Position numbers and translations under genes: made by a program
Shown here: piece after piece, positions 48,765-56,778 of the stretch
Layout of the letters: the number at the start of each line of letters is the position of its first letter
Numbering within the stretch: position 1 is the first letter of the stretch
DNA from: Polynucleobacter ibericus
GTDB taxonomy: Bacteria > Pseudomonadota > Gammaproteobacteria > Burkholderiales > Burkholderiaceae
Assembly (NCBI RefSeq): GCF_018687955.1
Contig: NZ_CP061309.1
Span: 620,001-684,000, forward strand
Direction: 5' to 3'
DNA: 64,000 nucleotides
Notes under the pieces: generated by a model
The model's database searches: none
What the model saw: the letters and a program-made list of their open reading frames with translations, nothing else
Told to the model about the DNA's origin: nothing

Positions 48765-48787
48765 ATTTGCACTAAAATGGTGCAAAT
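48765..48787 (+). promoter_or_regulatory. NtrC-type binding site 1 upstream of glnA
   Basis: A perfect palindrome with arms ATTTGCAC and GTGCAAAT around a 7-base centre (TAAAATG). It matches the NtrC box consensus (TGCAC, about 6 bases, GGTGCA), including the GGTGCA half. It sits right after the previous stop codon, about 190 bases before the glnA ATG. Confidence 0.85.
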
Positions 48788-48820
48788 AGGAGTATTTGGG
48801 GTTTTGTGAAGGGTATTTCA

Positions 48821-48835
48821 GCACTTAAACAGTGC
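48821..48835 (+). promoter_or_regulatory. NtrC-type binding site 2 upstream of glnA
   Basis: GCACT and AGTGC around TAAAC form a second NtrC-like palindrome, its centre 52 bases (about five helical turns) downstream of the first one. Two sites on one face of the helix is the arrangement of the enterobacterial glnA enhancer. Confidence 0.75.
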
Positions 48836-48885
48836 AATAATAAGTGTTCCCATTTGTTTGCTTCAGTAAATTACATACATCCAGT

Positions 48886-48901
48886 AGGCATGTTTGATGC
48901 C
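48886..48901 (+). promoter_or_regulatory. Candidate sigma-54 promoter of glnA
   Basis: AGGCAT at 48886-48891 and ATGC at 48897-48900 place GG and GC exactly 10 bases apart, as sigma-54 requires, but the flanking bases match TGGCAC and TTGC only partly. Transcription would start near 48911, about 55 bases before the ATG. The NtrC sites then lie near -136 and -84. No sigma-70 promoter of quality was found in the same gap. Confidence 0.5.
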
Positions 48902-48965
48902 TGGAATAAACAAGGGTGTATGCCTTAAGTTTTGATTCCGAATTTAGTTAATAGAGGAGATTTGC

Positions 48966-50381
48966 ATGACGAAGACCGTCGCTGATGTGATGAAGTTAGT
49001 TAAAGAGAAAGAATGTACTTTCGTTGATTTCCGCTTTGTAGATACAAAGGGTAAAGAACAGCACACGACAGTTCCTATCTCTGCTTTTGACGAAGATAAA
49101 TTTGAGAGCGGTCATGCATTTGATGGTTCCTCTATCGCTGGCTGGAAAGGTATTGAAGCTTCTGACATGTTGCTCAGACCAGATCCAACAGCTGCTTACA
49201 TCGACCCATTCTATGAAGAGCCAACTTTGGTGTTGACTTGTGATGTGATCGAGCCTGCTGATGGCAAAGGTTACGACCGTGACCCACGTTCTATTGCTAA
49301 GCGCGCTGAAGCGTATTTGAAAAGTACTGGCTTAGGCGACGCAGCTTACTTTGGTCCAGAGCCAGAGTTCTTTATTTTTGACGGCGTTCGTTGGGGCGCT
49401 GACATGCAAGGTTGCTTCGTGAAGATTGATTCCGAAGAGGCTCCATGGTCATCAGGCGCTGAAATTGAAGGCGGCAATACTGGTCACCGTCCAGGTAAAA
49501 AGGGCGGCTACTTCCCAGTTGCTCCTGTAGATACATTCCAAGACATGCGTTCTGAAATGTGTTTGATTCTTGAATCACTGGGCATTCCAGTTGAAGTGCA
49601 TCACCATGAAGTTGCTGGCCAAGGCCAAAATGAATTGGGCACTAAGTTCAGCACATTGGTACAACGCGCTGACTGGACTATCTGGCAGAAGTATGTGATT
49701 CAAAACGTTGCTCATGCATATGGCAAGACAGCAACATTCATGCCTAAGCCAGTCGTTGGCGATAACGGTTCTGGTATGCACGTTCACCAATCTATTTGGA
49801 AGAACGGCGAGAACTTGTTTGCTGGTAACGGCTACGCAGGTTTGTCAGAATTTGCATTGTTCTACATCGGCGGCATCATTAAGCACGCTAAAGCATTGAA
49901 TGCGATTACTAACCCAGGTACAAACTCATACAAGCGTTTGGTTCCAGGCTTTGAGGCTCCAGTGAAGTTGGCTTACTCAGCACGTAACCGTTCTGCTTCT
50001 ATTCGTATTCCACACGTTCCAAATCCTAAGGGTCGCCGTATCGAAACGCGTTTCCCGGATCCATTGGCCAACCCATACCTTTGCTTCTCAGCATTGATGA
50101 TGGCTGGTTTGGACGGCGTTCAGAACAAGATTCATCCAGGCGAAGCTGCTGACAAGAATTTGTACGACTTGCCACCAGAAGAAGATGCAAAGATTCCAAC
50201 CGTTTGCGCAAGCTTGGAAGAGGCATTGGATGCATTGAAGAAAGATCACGAGTTCTTAACTCGCGGTGGTGTATTCACTGAATCCATGATTGATGCATAT
50301 ATCAATTTGAAGATGGAAGATGTCACACGTTTCCGTATGACTACTCATCCTATCGAATTTGATATGTACTACTCCCTGTAA
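48966..50381 (+). CDS. glnA: Glutamine synthetase, type I
   Basis: ATP-dependent ammonia assimilation enzyme, dodecameric in the cytoplasm. The 471 residues contain [17 protein letters not shown], the metal-binding [11 protein letters not shown], the ATP-binding [16 protein letters not shown], and the adenylylation region NLYDLPPEE, whose Tyr is the target of GlnE. It therefore belongs to the GSI-beta type regulated by adenylylation. A GAGGAG ribosome-binding site is present. It is the first gene of a glnA-ntrB-ntrC locus with upstream NtrC sites, and an intrinsic terminator follows at 50429 inside ntrB. Confidence 0.98.
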   Translation: MTKTVADVMKLVKEKECTFVDFRFVDTKGKEQHTTVPISAFDEDKFESGHAFDGSSIAGWKGIEASDMLLRPDPTAAYIDPFYEEPTLVLTCDVIEPADGKGYDRDPRSIAKRAEAYLKSTGLGDAAYFGPEPEFFIFDGVRWGADMQGCFVKIDSEEAPWSSGAEIEGGNTGHRPGKKGGYFPVAPVDTFQDMRSEMCLILESLGIPVEVHHHEVAGQGQNELGTKFSTLVQRADWTIWQKYVIQNVAHAYGKTATFMPKPVVGDNGSGMHVHQSIWKNGENLFAGNGYAGLSEFALFYIGGIIKHAKALNAITNPGTNSYKRLVPGFEAPVKLAYSARNRSASIRIPHVPNPKGRRIETRFPDPLANPYLCFSALMMAGLDGVQNKIHPGEAADKNLYDLPPEEDAKIPTVCASLEEALDALKKDHEFLTRGGVFTESMIDAYINLKMEDVTRFRMTTHPIEFDMYYSL

Positions 50382-50395
50382 GCGAAGGAAAGAAC

Positions 50396-51529
50396 TTGAG
50401 CGCAGGTCTGTTGCGCAATTCGTTCAAGGGAGCAGCTTCGGCTGCTCCTTTTTTTCCGACATTGCTTGATCAGATGCCCAATGCCATCGTGGTATTTGAG
50501 GCTGAGAACCAACAATTGGTGTACGTGAATCCAGCTGCCGAGGCTGCCTTAGATCTCTCACGTAAATCACTTGAGGGTCAATCTGTGCACAATTTATTTG
50601 GCGACAATGACGCTTTAAAAGTCATGATTAGCGAGGTGAAGTTAGGGCATTTCTTGGTACAACGACAAGAAATGATTCTGCACTCACTGCCCGGCAGTAT
50701 TCATCATGAATCTATTCCAGCGCATGTAGTTGTTGCTGTTCTGGATGATCCTGATCTGATCATGATGGAGTGGTTTCCAATTGACCAGCAGTTGCGTAGT
50801 GAGCGTGATGAACGAGTAACGCAGCAAGTCGAGGCAAACAAACAATTGATGCGCAATTTAGCGCATGAGATTAAAAACCCATTGGGTGGAATTCGTGGAG
50901 CGGCTCAGCTGCTCGAATTCGAATTGCCGGATAAAGGCCTGCGGGAGTACACGCAAGTCATTATTAAAGAATCAGATCGCCTGCAGACTTTAGTAGATCG
51001 CCTCTTAGCGCCACATCGCAAGGCGCATCTGATGGAATCGTTCAACGTGCACGAAGCTTTGGAGCGTGTGCGTAGTTTGGTTTTAGCTGAGTTTCCAAAA
51101 GGACTCAAAATTATTCGTAATTACGATACGAGTCTGCCGGATGTATTAGGAGACCGCGAGCAGTTGATTCAGGCGACCTTAAATATTGTTCATAACGCAG
51201 CGCAAGCGCTCTCTGAAGAGATTCAGGCTGGGGTAGCGCAAATTGAATTAAAGACTCGCGTGGCACGTTCAGTCACGATTGCAAAGCATCGTTATAAGCT
51301 AGCAATGGATTTGCATGTGATCGATAACGGCCCTGGCATTCCAGAAGAAATTATTGAGCGCATCTTCTTTCCATTAGTTTCTGGCAGAGAGGGTGGTAGC
51401 GGGCTCGGTCTTACCTTGGCCCAAACCTTTGTTCAGCAGCACCAGGGTTTTATTGCTTGTAATAGCCGCCCTGGACGCACCGATTTTCATATTCAAATTC
51501 CATACCGTAGGCAGGAGAAAGCATCATGA
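50396..51529 (+). CDS. glnL: Nitrogen regulation sensor histidine kinase NtrB
   Basis: NtrB phosphorylates or dephosphorylates NtrC under control of PII. The 377 residues contain a PAS domain (about 23-130), the H-box NLAHEIKNPLGG with phospho-acceptor His157, an N-box around NIVHNAAQAL and the G-boxes VIDNGPGIPEEI and GGSGLGLTLA. The start is TTG at 50396, with an AGGA site 6 bases upstream. The first ATG in frame (50474) would begin inside the PAS domain's first strand and has no ribosome-binding site. A perfect terminator hairpin falls within codons 12-20. It overlaps ntrC by 4 bases (ATGA). Confidence 0.95.
   Translation: MSAGLLRNSFKGAASAAPFFPTLLDQMPNAIVVFEAENQQLVYVNPAAEAALDLSRKSLEGQSVHNLFGDNDALKVMISEVKLGHFLVQRQEMILHSLPGSIHHESIPAHVVVAVLDDPDLIMMEWFPIDQQLRSERDERVTQQVEANKQLMRNLAHEIKNPLGGIRGAAQLLEFELPDKGLREYTQVIIKESDRLQTLVDRLLAPHRKAHLMESFNVHEALERVRSLVLAEFPKGLKIIRNYDTSLPDVLGDREQLIQATLNIVHNAAQALSEEIQAGVAQIELKTRVARSVTIAKHRYKLAMDLHVIDNGPGIPEEIIERIFFPLVSGREGGSGLGLTLAQTFVQQHQGFIACNSRPGRTDFHIQIPYRRQEKAS
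50429..50455 (+). terminator. Intrinsic terminator inside the 5' end of ntrB
   Basis: A perfect 8-bp stem GGAGCAGC / GCTGCTCC with a TTCG tetraloop followed by seven T. It lies 48 bases after the glnA stop but within the ntrB frame as read from the TTG at 50396. It probably stops most glnA transcripts and lowers ntrBC relative to glnA; ribosomes starting at the TTG could melt it and allow read-through. Confidence 0.9.
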
Positions 51530-52983
51530 AACCAATTTGGATCGTTGACGATGATCAATCTATTCGTTGGGTCTTAGAGAAAGCTTTGGCGCGCGAGAAT
51601 ATTCCTCATAAGAGTTTCTCCAATCCAAATGACGTACTCAATGCTTTAGAAAAAGAATCTCCCCAAGTACTGATTTCGGATATCCGTATGCCTCGTGGTA
51701 ACGGTTTGGATTTACTGCAGCATGTCAAAGCAAGTCATCCGAATCTGCCCGTCATCATCATGACGGCGTATTCAGATTTAGATTCAGCAGTCTCCTCGTT
51801 TCAAGGCGGTGCTTTTGAATACCTTACCAAGCCCTTTGATGTGGAAAAAGCGGTTGAGTTAATCCATCGCGCAGTAGAGCAGGGTATTCGTAATGACTCC
51901 GGCGCCAAAGAGCTCACCGCTTGGAGACAGGATGCGACTGAGATTATTGGTCAAGCACCAGCCATGCAAGAAATCTTCCGCGCGATTGGTCGCTTAGCGC
52001 AATCCAATGCCACCGTTCTTATTACGGGAGAGTCTGGCACTGGCAAAGAGTTAGTTGCTCATGCTTTGCATAAGCACAGTCCTTGTGCCAAAGGCCCATT
52101 TGTTTCTTTAAGCACCTCGGCTGTACCAAAAGATTTATTGGAATCTGAATTGTTTGGTCACGAGCGTGGTGCCTTCCCTGGTGCGCAGACCTTGCGTCGT
52201 GGTCGTTTTGAGCAAGCCGATGGCGGCACTCTCTTCTTGGGTGAAGTAGGTGACTTACCGTTTGACTTGCAAACACGTCTGCTGCGAGTTTTATCTGATG
52301 GCCACTTCTACCGCATTGGTGGACAAGATCCGATTAAGGCAAATGTACGCATCATTGCCTCAACCCATCAAAATTTAGATGCTAGAGTAGCTGCTGGATT
52401 GTTCCGTGAAGATTTATTGCATCGTTTGAATGTGATTCGTTTACGTATGCCTTCATTACGCGAGCGTAGTGAAGATATCCCGATGTTAGCAAGACACTTC
52501 ATGCTCACTTGCGCTAAGTCTCTGGGTGTTGAGCCCAAGAAACTCTCTGATGAAGTTCTCAAAGAAATCAGTGCAATGCCCTTTCCAGGTAACGTGCGCC
52601 AATTAGAGAACTTATGCCATTGGTTAACCGTGATGACATCAGCCAATGTGATTGGTGTGAGTGATCTTCCTGCAGATATTGTTGCAGAAGCCAGTGAGCA
52701 GCCAATCGTTATTCAGGGTGAGTCTTCACCAAACAATCCAAATCCAGCTGCTACCAAGCTTGCTTCAGGTGATTGGGAAAGTGGTTTAGGGCGCCTGGCA
52801 GTGAAGATGCTGCAAGACGGTGATAAAGAAGTGTTTGATGCCTTGACGGCACGCTTTGAAAAAGCCGTTCTGCAAGCAGCGTTAGAAGTCACTCGCGGCA
52901 GAAGAGTAGAAGCTGCTCAACGACTGGGTATTGGCCGCAATACCATTACTCGTAAGTTGCAAGAGCTTGGAATCGATGACTAA
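51526..52983 (+). CDS. glnG: Nitrogen response regulator NtrC with altered AAA+ motifs
   Basis: A 485-residue NtrC with a receiver domain (Asp52 in ISDIRMP, Lys102 in LTKPFD), an AAA+ sigma-54 activator domain and a C-terminal Fis-type helix-turn-helix (EAAQRLGIGRNTITRKLQEL). Walker A (GESGTGKE, about 168-175) and the arginine-finger region FREDLLHRL are normal. The sigma-54 contact loop reads GAFPGA (residues 215-220) instead of GAFTGA, and Walker B reads LFLGEVGD with Gly239 in place of the conserved Asp. Both changes are plain in the DNA (CCT at 52177, GGT at 52240). The DNA-binding domain and operator sites are intact, so it probably still binds DNA; its ATPase and sigma-54 activation are doubtful. 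Confidence 0.93.
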   Translation: MKPIWIVDDDQSIRWVLEKALARENIPHKSFSNPNDVLNALEKESPQVLISDIRMPRGNGLDLLQHVKASHPNLPVIIMTAYSDLDSAVSSFQGGAFEYLTKPFDVEKAVELIHRAVEQGIRNDSGAKELTAWRQDATEIIGQAPAMQEIFRAIGRLAQSNATVLITGESGTGKELVAHALHKHSPCAKGPFVSLSTSAVPKDLLESELFGHERGAFPGAQTLRRGRFEQADGGTLFLGEVGDLPFDLQTRLLRVLSDGHFYRIGGQDPIKANVRIIASTHQNLDARVAAGLFREDLLHRLNVIRLRMPSLRERSEDIPMLARHFMLTCAKSLGVEPKKLSDEVLKEISAMPFPGNVRQLENLCHWLTVMTSANVIGVSDLPADIVAEASEQPIVIQGESSPNNPNPAATKLASGDWESGLGRLAVKMLQDGDKEVFDALTARFEKAVLQAALEVTRGRRVEAAQRLGIGRNTITRKLQELGIDD

Positions 52984-53824
52984 TTCGGTACGAATAGCTG
53001 CGTGGAATGTGAACTCCTTAAAAGTTCGCCTTCCACAAGTCCTTCGTTGGTTACAGGACCAAGAGAAGGCAAAAGAACCAATTGATGGACTGTGCTTACA
53101 AGAGCTCAAGCTCACGGATGATAAGTATCCACACAAAGAGTTAGAGGATGCAGGCTATCTAAGTCTGGCGGCAGGACAAAAGACCTATAACGGCGTCGCT
53201 ATCATTTTGCGCAAAGCAGCCTTAGCACCAATTGCCTCAGATATTGAAACTGCATTTCTGAAGCCCATCAGAAATATTCCGAACTATATGGATGAGCAGC
53301 AACGTATTCTGGCAGCAACAGTATGTTTTGCAGGTACCCAGCCGATGAGACTGGTCTCAGCATACTTTCCAAATGGACAATCACCCGATAGTGATAAGTT
53401 TCAATACAAACTAGCTTGGTTGAAGGCTCTTCAAACCTGGCTAGCAGAAGAGATGCAACAAAATTCACGTTTAGCGCTCTTAGGTGATTTCAATATTGCT
53501 CCAGCGGATGAAGATGTGCATGATCCCAAGGCCTGGGAAGGGCAAAACTTAGTCTCCCCACCAGAGCGCGCAGCATTTCAAGAGCTCATCAAACTAGGCC
53601 TGACTGATTCATTCAGAATGTTTGAACAGTCACCTAAAACCTATAGTTGGTGGGATTACCGCATGATGGGCTTTAGAAGGAATGCCGGTATGCGGATTGA
53701 CCACATTCTATTAAGCGAGGCGCTCAAAGAAAAATGTAGTGCCAGCACAGTGGATAAAGTCTCTAGGGCCTGGGAGCAGCCATCGGACCATGCTCCGGTG
53801 ATTGCTACCATCCAAAAGTCCTAA
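52976..53824 (+). CDS. xth: Exodeoxyribonuclease III
   Basis: A 282-residue AP endonuclease and 3'-5' exonuclease of the ExoIII family that repairs abasic sites. Motifs seen: VRIAAWNVNSLK at the start, LQELKLTDDKYP holding the metal-binding Glu, LLGDFNIAPADEDVHDP, FRRNAGMRIDHILLSEAL and the catalytic SDHAPV near the end. The ATG at 52976 overlaps the ntrC stop by 8 bases and leaves the conserved first strand intact; the in-frame start at 52931 lies inside ntrC. A DNA-repair gene coupled to ntrC is likely only an operon-packing effect. Confidence 0.94.
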   Translation: MTNSVRIAAWNVNSLKVRLPQVLRWLQDQEKAKEPIDGLCLQELKLTDDKYPHKELEDAGYLSLAAGQKTYNGVAIILRKAALAPIASDIETAFLKPIRNIPNYMDEQQRILAATVCFAGTQPMRLVSAYFPNGQSPDSDKFQYKLAWLKALQTWLAEEMQQNSRLALLGDFNIAPADEDVHDPKAWEGQNLVSPPERAAFQELIKLGLTDSFRMFEQSPKTYSWWDYRMMGFRRNAGMRIDHILLSEALKEKCSASTVDKVSRAWEQPSDHAPVIATIQKS

Positions 53825-53846
53825 TATGGTGAATAATCATTGTTGA

Positions 53847-55526
53847 ATGCCTTTATCTAGAAATTCATCCGCCTATTTATTAGTCATTGTTAGCACCTTG
53901 ATGCTGGCAGGGTGTTTCATGGTTGGGCCGGACTTCACTAGACCTACGGTTAAAACGGTAGATCAATATAAAACATCAAGCCAAACCGAATTTACAGAAT
54001 CCTTAGGCGAAAACTCCAACAAGATTCTGGACCCAGTGGAGTGGTGGAAGAGCTTTAATGATCCAACTCTGAATGCTTTGCTAAAGCAAGCAACGGATCA
54101 AAACTTAACTTTGCAACAAGCGGCTTTACGTATCTACCAGTTACAGGCTCAATTGGGTGTGAGCGACGCTACATTGCTGCCATCTGCTAACTTAAGTGCT
54201 TCGTACAACAACAATCGAAATAGCGCGATCCAAGAGGCGATTAATGACTCTAATAATTTGATCTCTAAAAATGCCTTAGTTCAGGTGAGTTGGGAGTTAG
54301 ATTTTTGGGGCAAGAATCGCCGTGGTGTTCAAAGTTCACTGAACTCGTATTTATCAGGAGTTGCCGCTTTTTACTCTGCAGATGTTTCTTTAACTGCTGA
54401 TGTGGCTAATACCTATATCAATATAAGAAACTATGAAGAGTTGATCGCAGTTGCTAAAACTAATCTAGCCTTACAAAAAGAAAGCTTACGCATTGCAGGT
54501 GCTCGCTTCAAATATGGCGCTACCTCGATGCTGGACTTAAGCCAAGCGCAAGCGCAGTATGAGCAGACTAAGGCTCAGATACCGGGCTTGGTCGCGAATT
54601 TGAAAAAAAATCAGCATGCCATGAGTATTTTGCTGGGCGAGCCCCCCAATTATTACGAAAAGACTTATGGCAATACCAGGGGTAGTCTCAAACCGCCAAC
54701 CGAGCTGGGTATTGGTATGCCGATAGATTTATTACGTCGCCGCCCCGATGTTTTGCAGGCAGAGTTTGATGCTGCTTCTAAGTCGGCCCTCATTGGTGTG
54801 AATAAGGCGCAGCTGTACCCGACATTTACCTTAGGGGGAACTTTTGGTTATTCCACTTCAAACTATGGAAGCTTAACCTCACCTAATTTATTTAGTTGGG
54901 GCAATAACTCATCCGGAGTGAGTGCTGGCCTTTACTTGCCACTGTTCTATCGGGGCGCAATTGTGGATCAGGTGCGCGTGCAAGATGCCATCTTCCAGCA
55001 GAGCCTTTTGGCTTATCAGAATCAAGTCTTGAATGCTCAGAAGGAGGTCGAGGATTCACTCATCACCATCTCCACTACCAAAAGCTCAAAAGAAGACTTA
55101 GGTCGTGGCGTGATTGCAGCACAGAGCGCCGCAGATTTAGCGCTTGAGCGTTATAAAACAGGGCAGAGTGATTACACCACGGTGATTACTGCACAGCAGA
55201 ATCTATTAAATATCCAAAACTCCTTGGTACAAACTTCATCCAATGAGCTCATCGGCTATGTTGGAGCATTTAAGGCGCTTGGTGGTGGCTGGACGGCGGA
55301 CATGACTCCTCCCAAGCTGCCAGATCAGATGATTGCGGATATGACTGATCGCACAGACTGGGGTTCTGTACTTACCAGAGCAGGCGATCCTTTAACGGTG
55401 AAGGTCAGTAAGGTTTTGGTGGATACACCAGACCCATCTAAATCTACACAAGCTATCGCACCAAGCAATACAAATACACCCACAAATACACCTACTAAGC
55501 CGACTCAGGGAAGTGCCGCGCCATGA
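53847..55526 (+). CDS. Outer-membrane channel lipoprotein of an RND efflux system (NodT family)
   Basis: A 559-residue TolC/OprM-like outer membrane factor. The signal peptide ends in lipobox LAGC, followed by MVGPDFTRPTV, the standard start of NodT-family lipoproteins. Two repeated coiled-coil/beta-barrel halves follow (LKQATDQNLTLQQAALRIYQLQAQLG near 70 and LLRRRPDVLQAEFDAASKS near 295). The C-terminal tail is longer than usual and Thr/Pro rich (TNTPTNTPTKPT). It overlaps the adaptor gene by 4 bases (ATGA), so the three pump parts are co-translated in the order channel, adaptor, pump. Confidence 0.92.
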   Translation: MPLSRNSSAYLLVIVSTLMLAGCFMVGPDFTRPTVKTVDQYKTSSQTEFTESLGENSNKILDPVEWWKSFNDPTLNALLKQATDQNLTLQQAALRIYQLQAQLGVSDATLLPSANLSASYNNNRNSAIQEAINDSNNLISKNALVQVSWELDFWGKNRRGVQSSLNSYLSGVAAFYSADVSLTADVANTYINIRNYEELIAVAKTNLALQKESLRIAGARFKYGATSMLDLSQAQAQYEQTKAQIPGLVANLKKNQHAMSILLGEPPNYYEKTYGNTRGSLKPPTELGIGMPIDLLRRRPDVLQAEFDAASKSALIGVNKAQLYPTFTLGGTFGYSTSNYGSLTSPNLFSWGNNSSGVSAGLYLPLFYRGAIVDQVRVQDAIFQQSLLAYQNQVLNAQKEVEDSLITISTTKSSKEDLGRGVIAAQSAADLALERYKTGQSDYTTVITAQQNLLNIQNSLVQTSSNELIGYVGAFKALGGGWTADMTPPKLPDQMIADMTDRTDWGSVLTRAGDPLTVKVSKVLVDTPDPSKSTQAIAPSNTNTPTNTPTKPTQGSAAP

Positions 55527-56776
55527 AAGAATTATTAATAAAAGCCAAACTTTTGCTGATGCCTGTATGGGAGCATATTTTGACGCTCTGGAATTCAGCT
55601 TCTGCCAGATGGAATGCGCTCCTGGAGAAGTTAAGTACGGTTGAGATTCCCATTTTGAAAAAGAAGTTGTCACCCCGGACAATTGGGGTATCCATTTTGG
55701 TTTTGATTGCCTTAATAGCGATCGTTTGCTTGAAGTCTTGCGGCAAAGAGATCAAGCAACCCCCAACACCTGTCACCATTGCAGTGCCACTCTCACAAGA
55801 GATTCGTAGTTTTGCTACTTTTGATGGTTTAGTGGATCCATTCCTCACAGTAAACCTGGATGCGCGGGTCAAGGGTTATCTCACTAAGATTGGATTTGCA
55901 GATGGCGCCATGGTCAAGAAGGGTGATCTACTCTTTGTGATTGAGCAAGACCAATATATCCAAGAGGTGAAATTAAAACAGGCAATTTATACCGAAGCTA
56001 AGAGCGAGTACGGTCGCCAGAAATCCCTCCTGAAAGAGAATGCGACTTCTCAAGCTGCGGTGGATAGAGCTTTATCTCAATTCCAGCAAGCTGAAGCTAA
56101 TCTGACTCTTGCCAAGATTAATTTGGGTTATACCGAAATCAGGGCGCCCTTTGATGGACTCATGGGAAGGCATTTATTGGATGTTGGTGCTTATTTAGAT
56201 TCAACTACAAAAGGGGTGCAGCTCTCTACTATTCAGCAGATCTCGCCGATCTATGTCTACTTCAATATTAATGAGAGAGACTTTTTGAAGTTTGAAAAAG
56301 GTCAAGATCAAAACGCGGAACGTAAATCAGAGGTCAACAAGTTACCTATCTTCGTTGGCCTACAGGACGAGGTTGGATATCCGCATGAGGGTGTTCTGGA
56401 TTACGCTGCAAATTTAATCTCTACTGACACTGGATCATTGCAGTTACGAGCAATCTTGAAGAATGAAAAGTATCAGTTGATTCCTGGTTTATATGCGCGT
56501 GTGATGGCTCAATATGGAGAGCCAAGACAAGCATTATTGCTGCCTAAAACTGCTGTGATGACAGACCAGGTAGGTGACTATGTCTTTGTTTTGGATGATG
56601 CAATGCGAACCCAACGTCAAGACATTAGCTTAGGTCAGCGCTTTGACAAATATGTTGAGATTAGCAAGGGCTTAACCGCTAGCAGCAAAGTTGTTATTAA
56701 TGGATTTATTAACTTGAGTATTAATCAAGTAGCTAAGCCAACAGAGGTGACGCTTGAGGCTATGCCCGCTCGATAA
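55523..56776 (+). CDS. RND efflux periplasmic adaptor with a long cytoplasmic N-terminus
   Basis: A 417-residue membrane-fusion protein of the MdtA/AcrA type. The usual core is visible: TVNLDARVKGYLTKIGFADGAMVKKGDLLF (lipoyl-like half), a helical hairpin, YTEIRAPFDGLMGRHLLDVGAYLD and the beta-barrel PGLYARVMAQYGEPRQALLLPKTAV. Before it lies an unusual part: about 52 residues, partly amphipathic (LLIKAKLLLMPVWEHILTLW), ahead of a membrane anchor at about 53-70. Typical adaptors begin with a signal or anchor at residue 1. The ATG overlaps the channel gene stop, so the extension is probably translated, though a downstream start cannot be excluded. Confidence 0.88.
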   Translation: MKELLIKAKLLLMPVWEHILTLWNSASARWNALLEKLSTVEIPILKKKLSPRTIGVSILVLIALIAIVCLKSCGKEIKQPPTPVTIAVPLSQEIRSFATFDGLVDPFLTVNLDARVKGYLTKIGFADGAMVKKGDLLFVIEQDQYIQEVKLKQAIYTEAKSEYGRQKSLLKENATSQAAVDRALSQFQQAEANLTLAKINLGYTEIRAPFDGLMGRHLLDVGAYLDSTTKGVQLSTIQQISPIYVYFNINERDFLKFEKGQDQNAERKSEVNKLPIFVGLQDEVGYPHEGVLDYAANLISTDTGSLQLRAILKNEKYQLIPGLYARVMAQYGEPRQALLLPKTAVMTDQVGDYVFVLDDAMRTQRQDISLGQRFDKYVEISKGLTASSKVVINGFINLSINQVAKPTEVTLEAMPAR

Positions 56777-56778
56777 TC

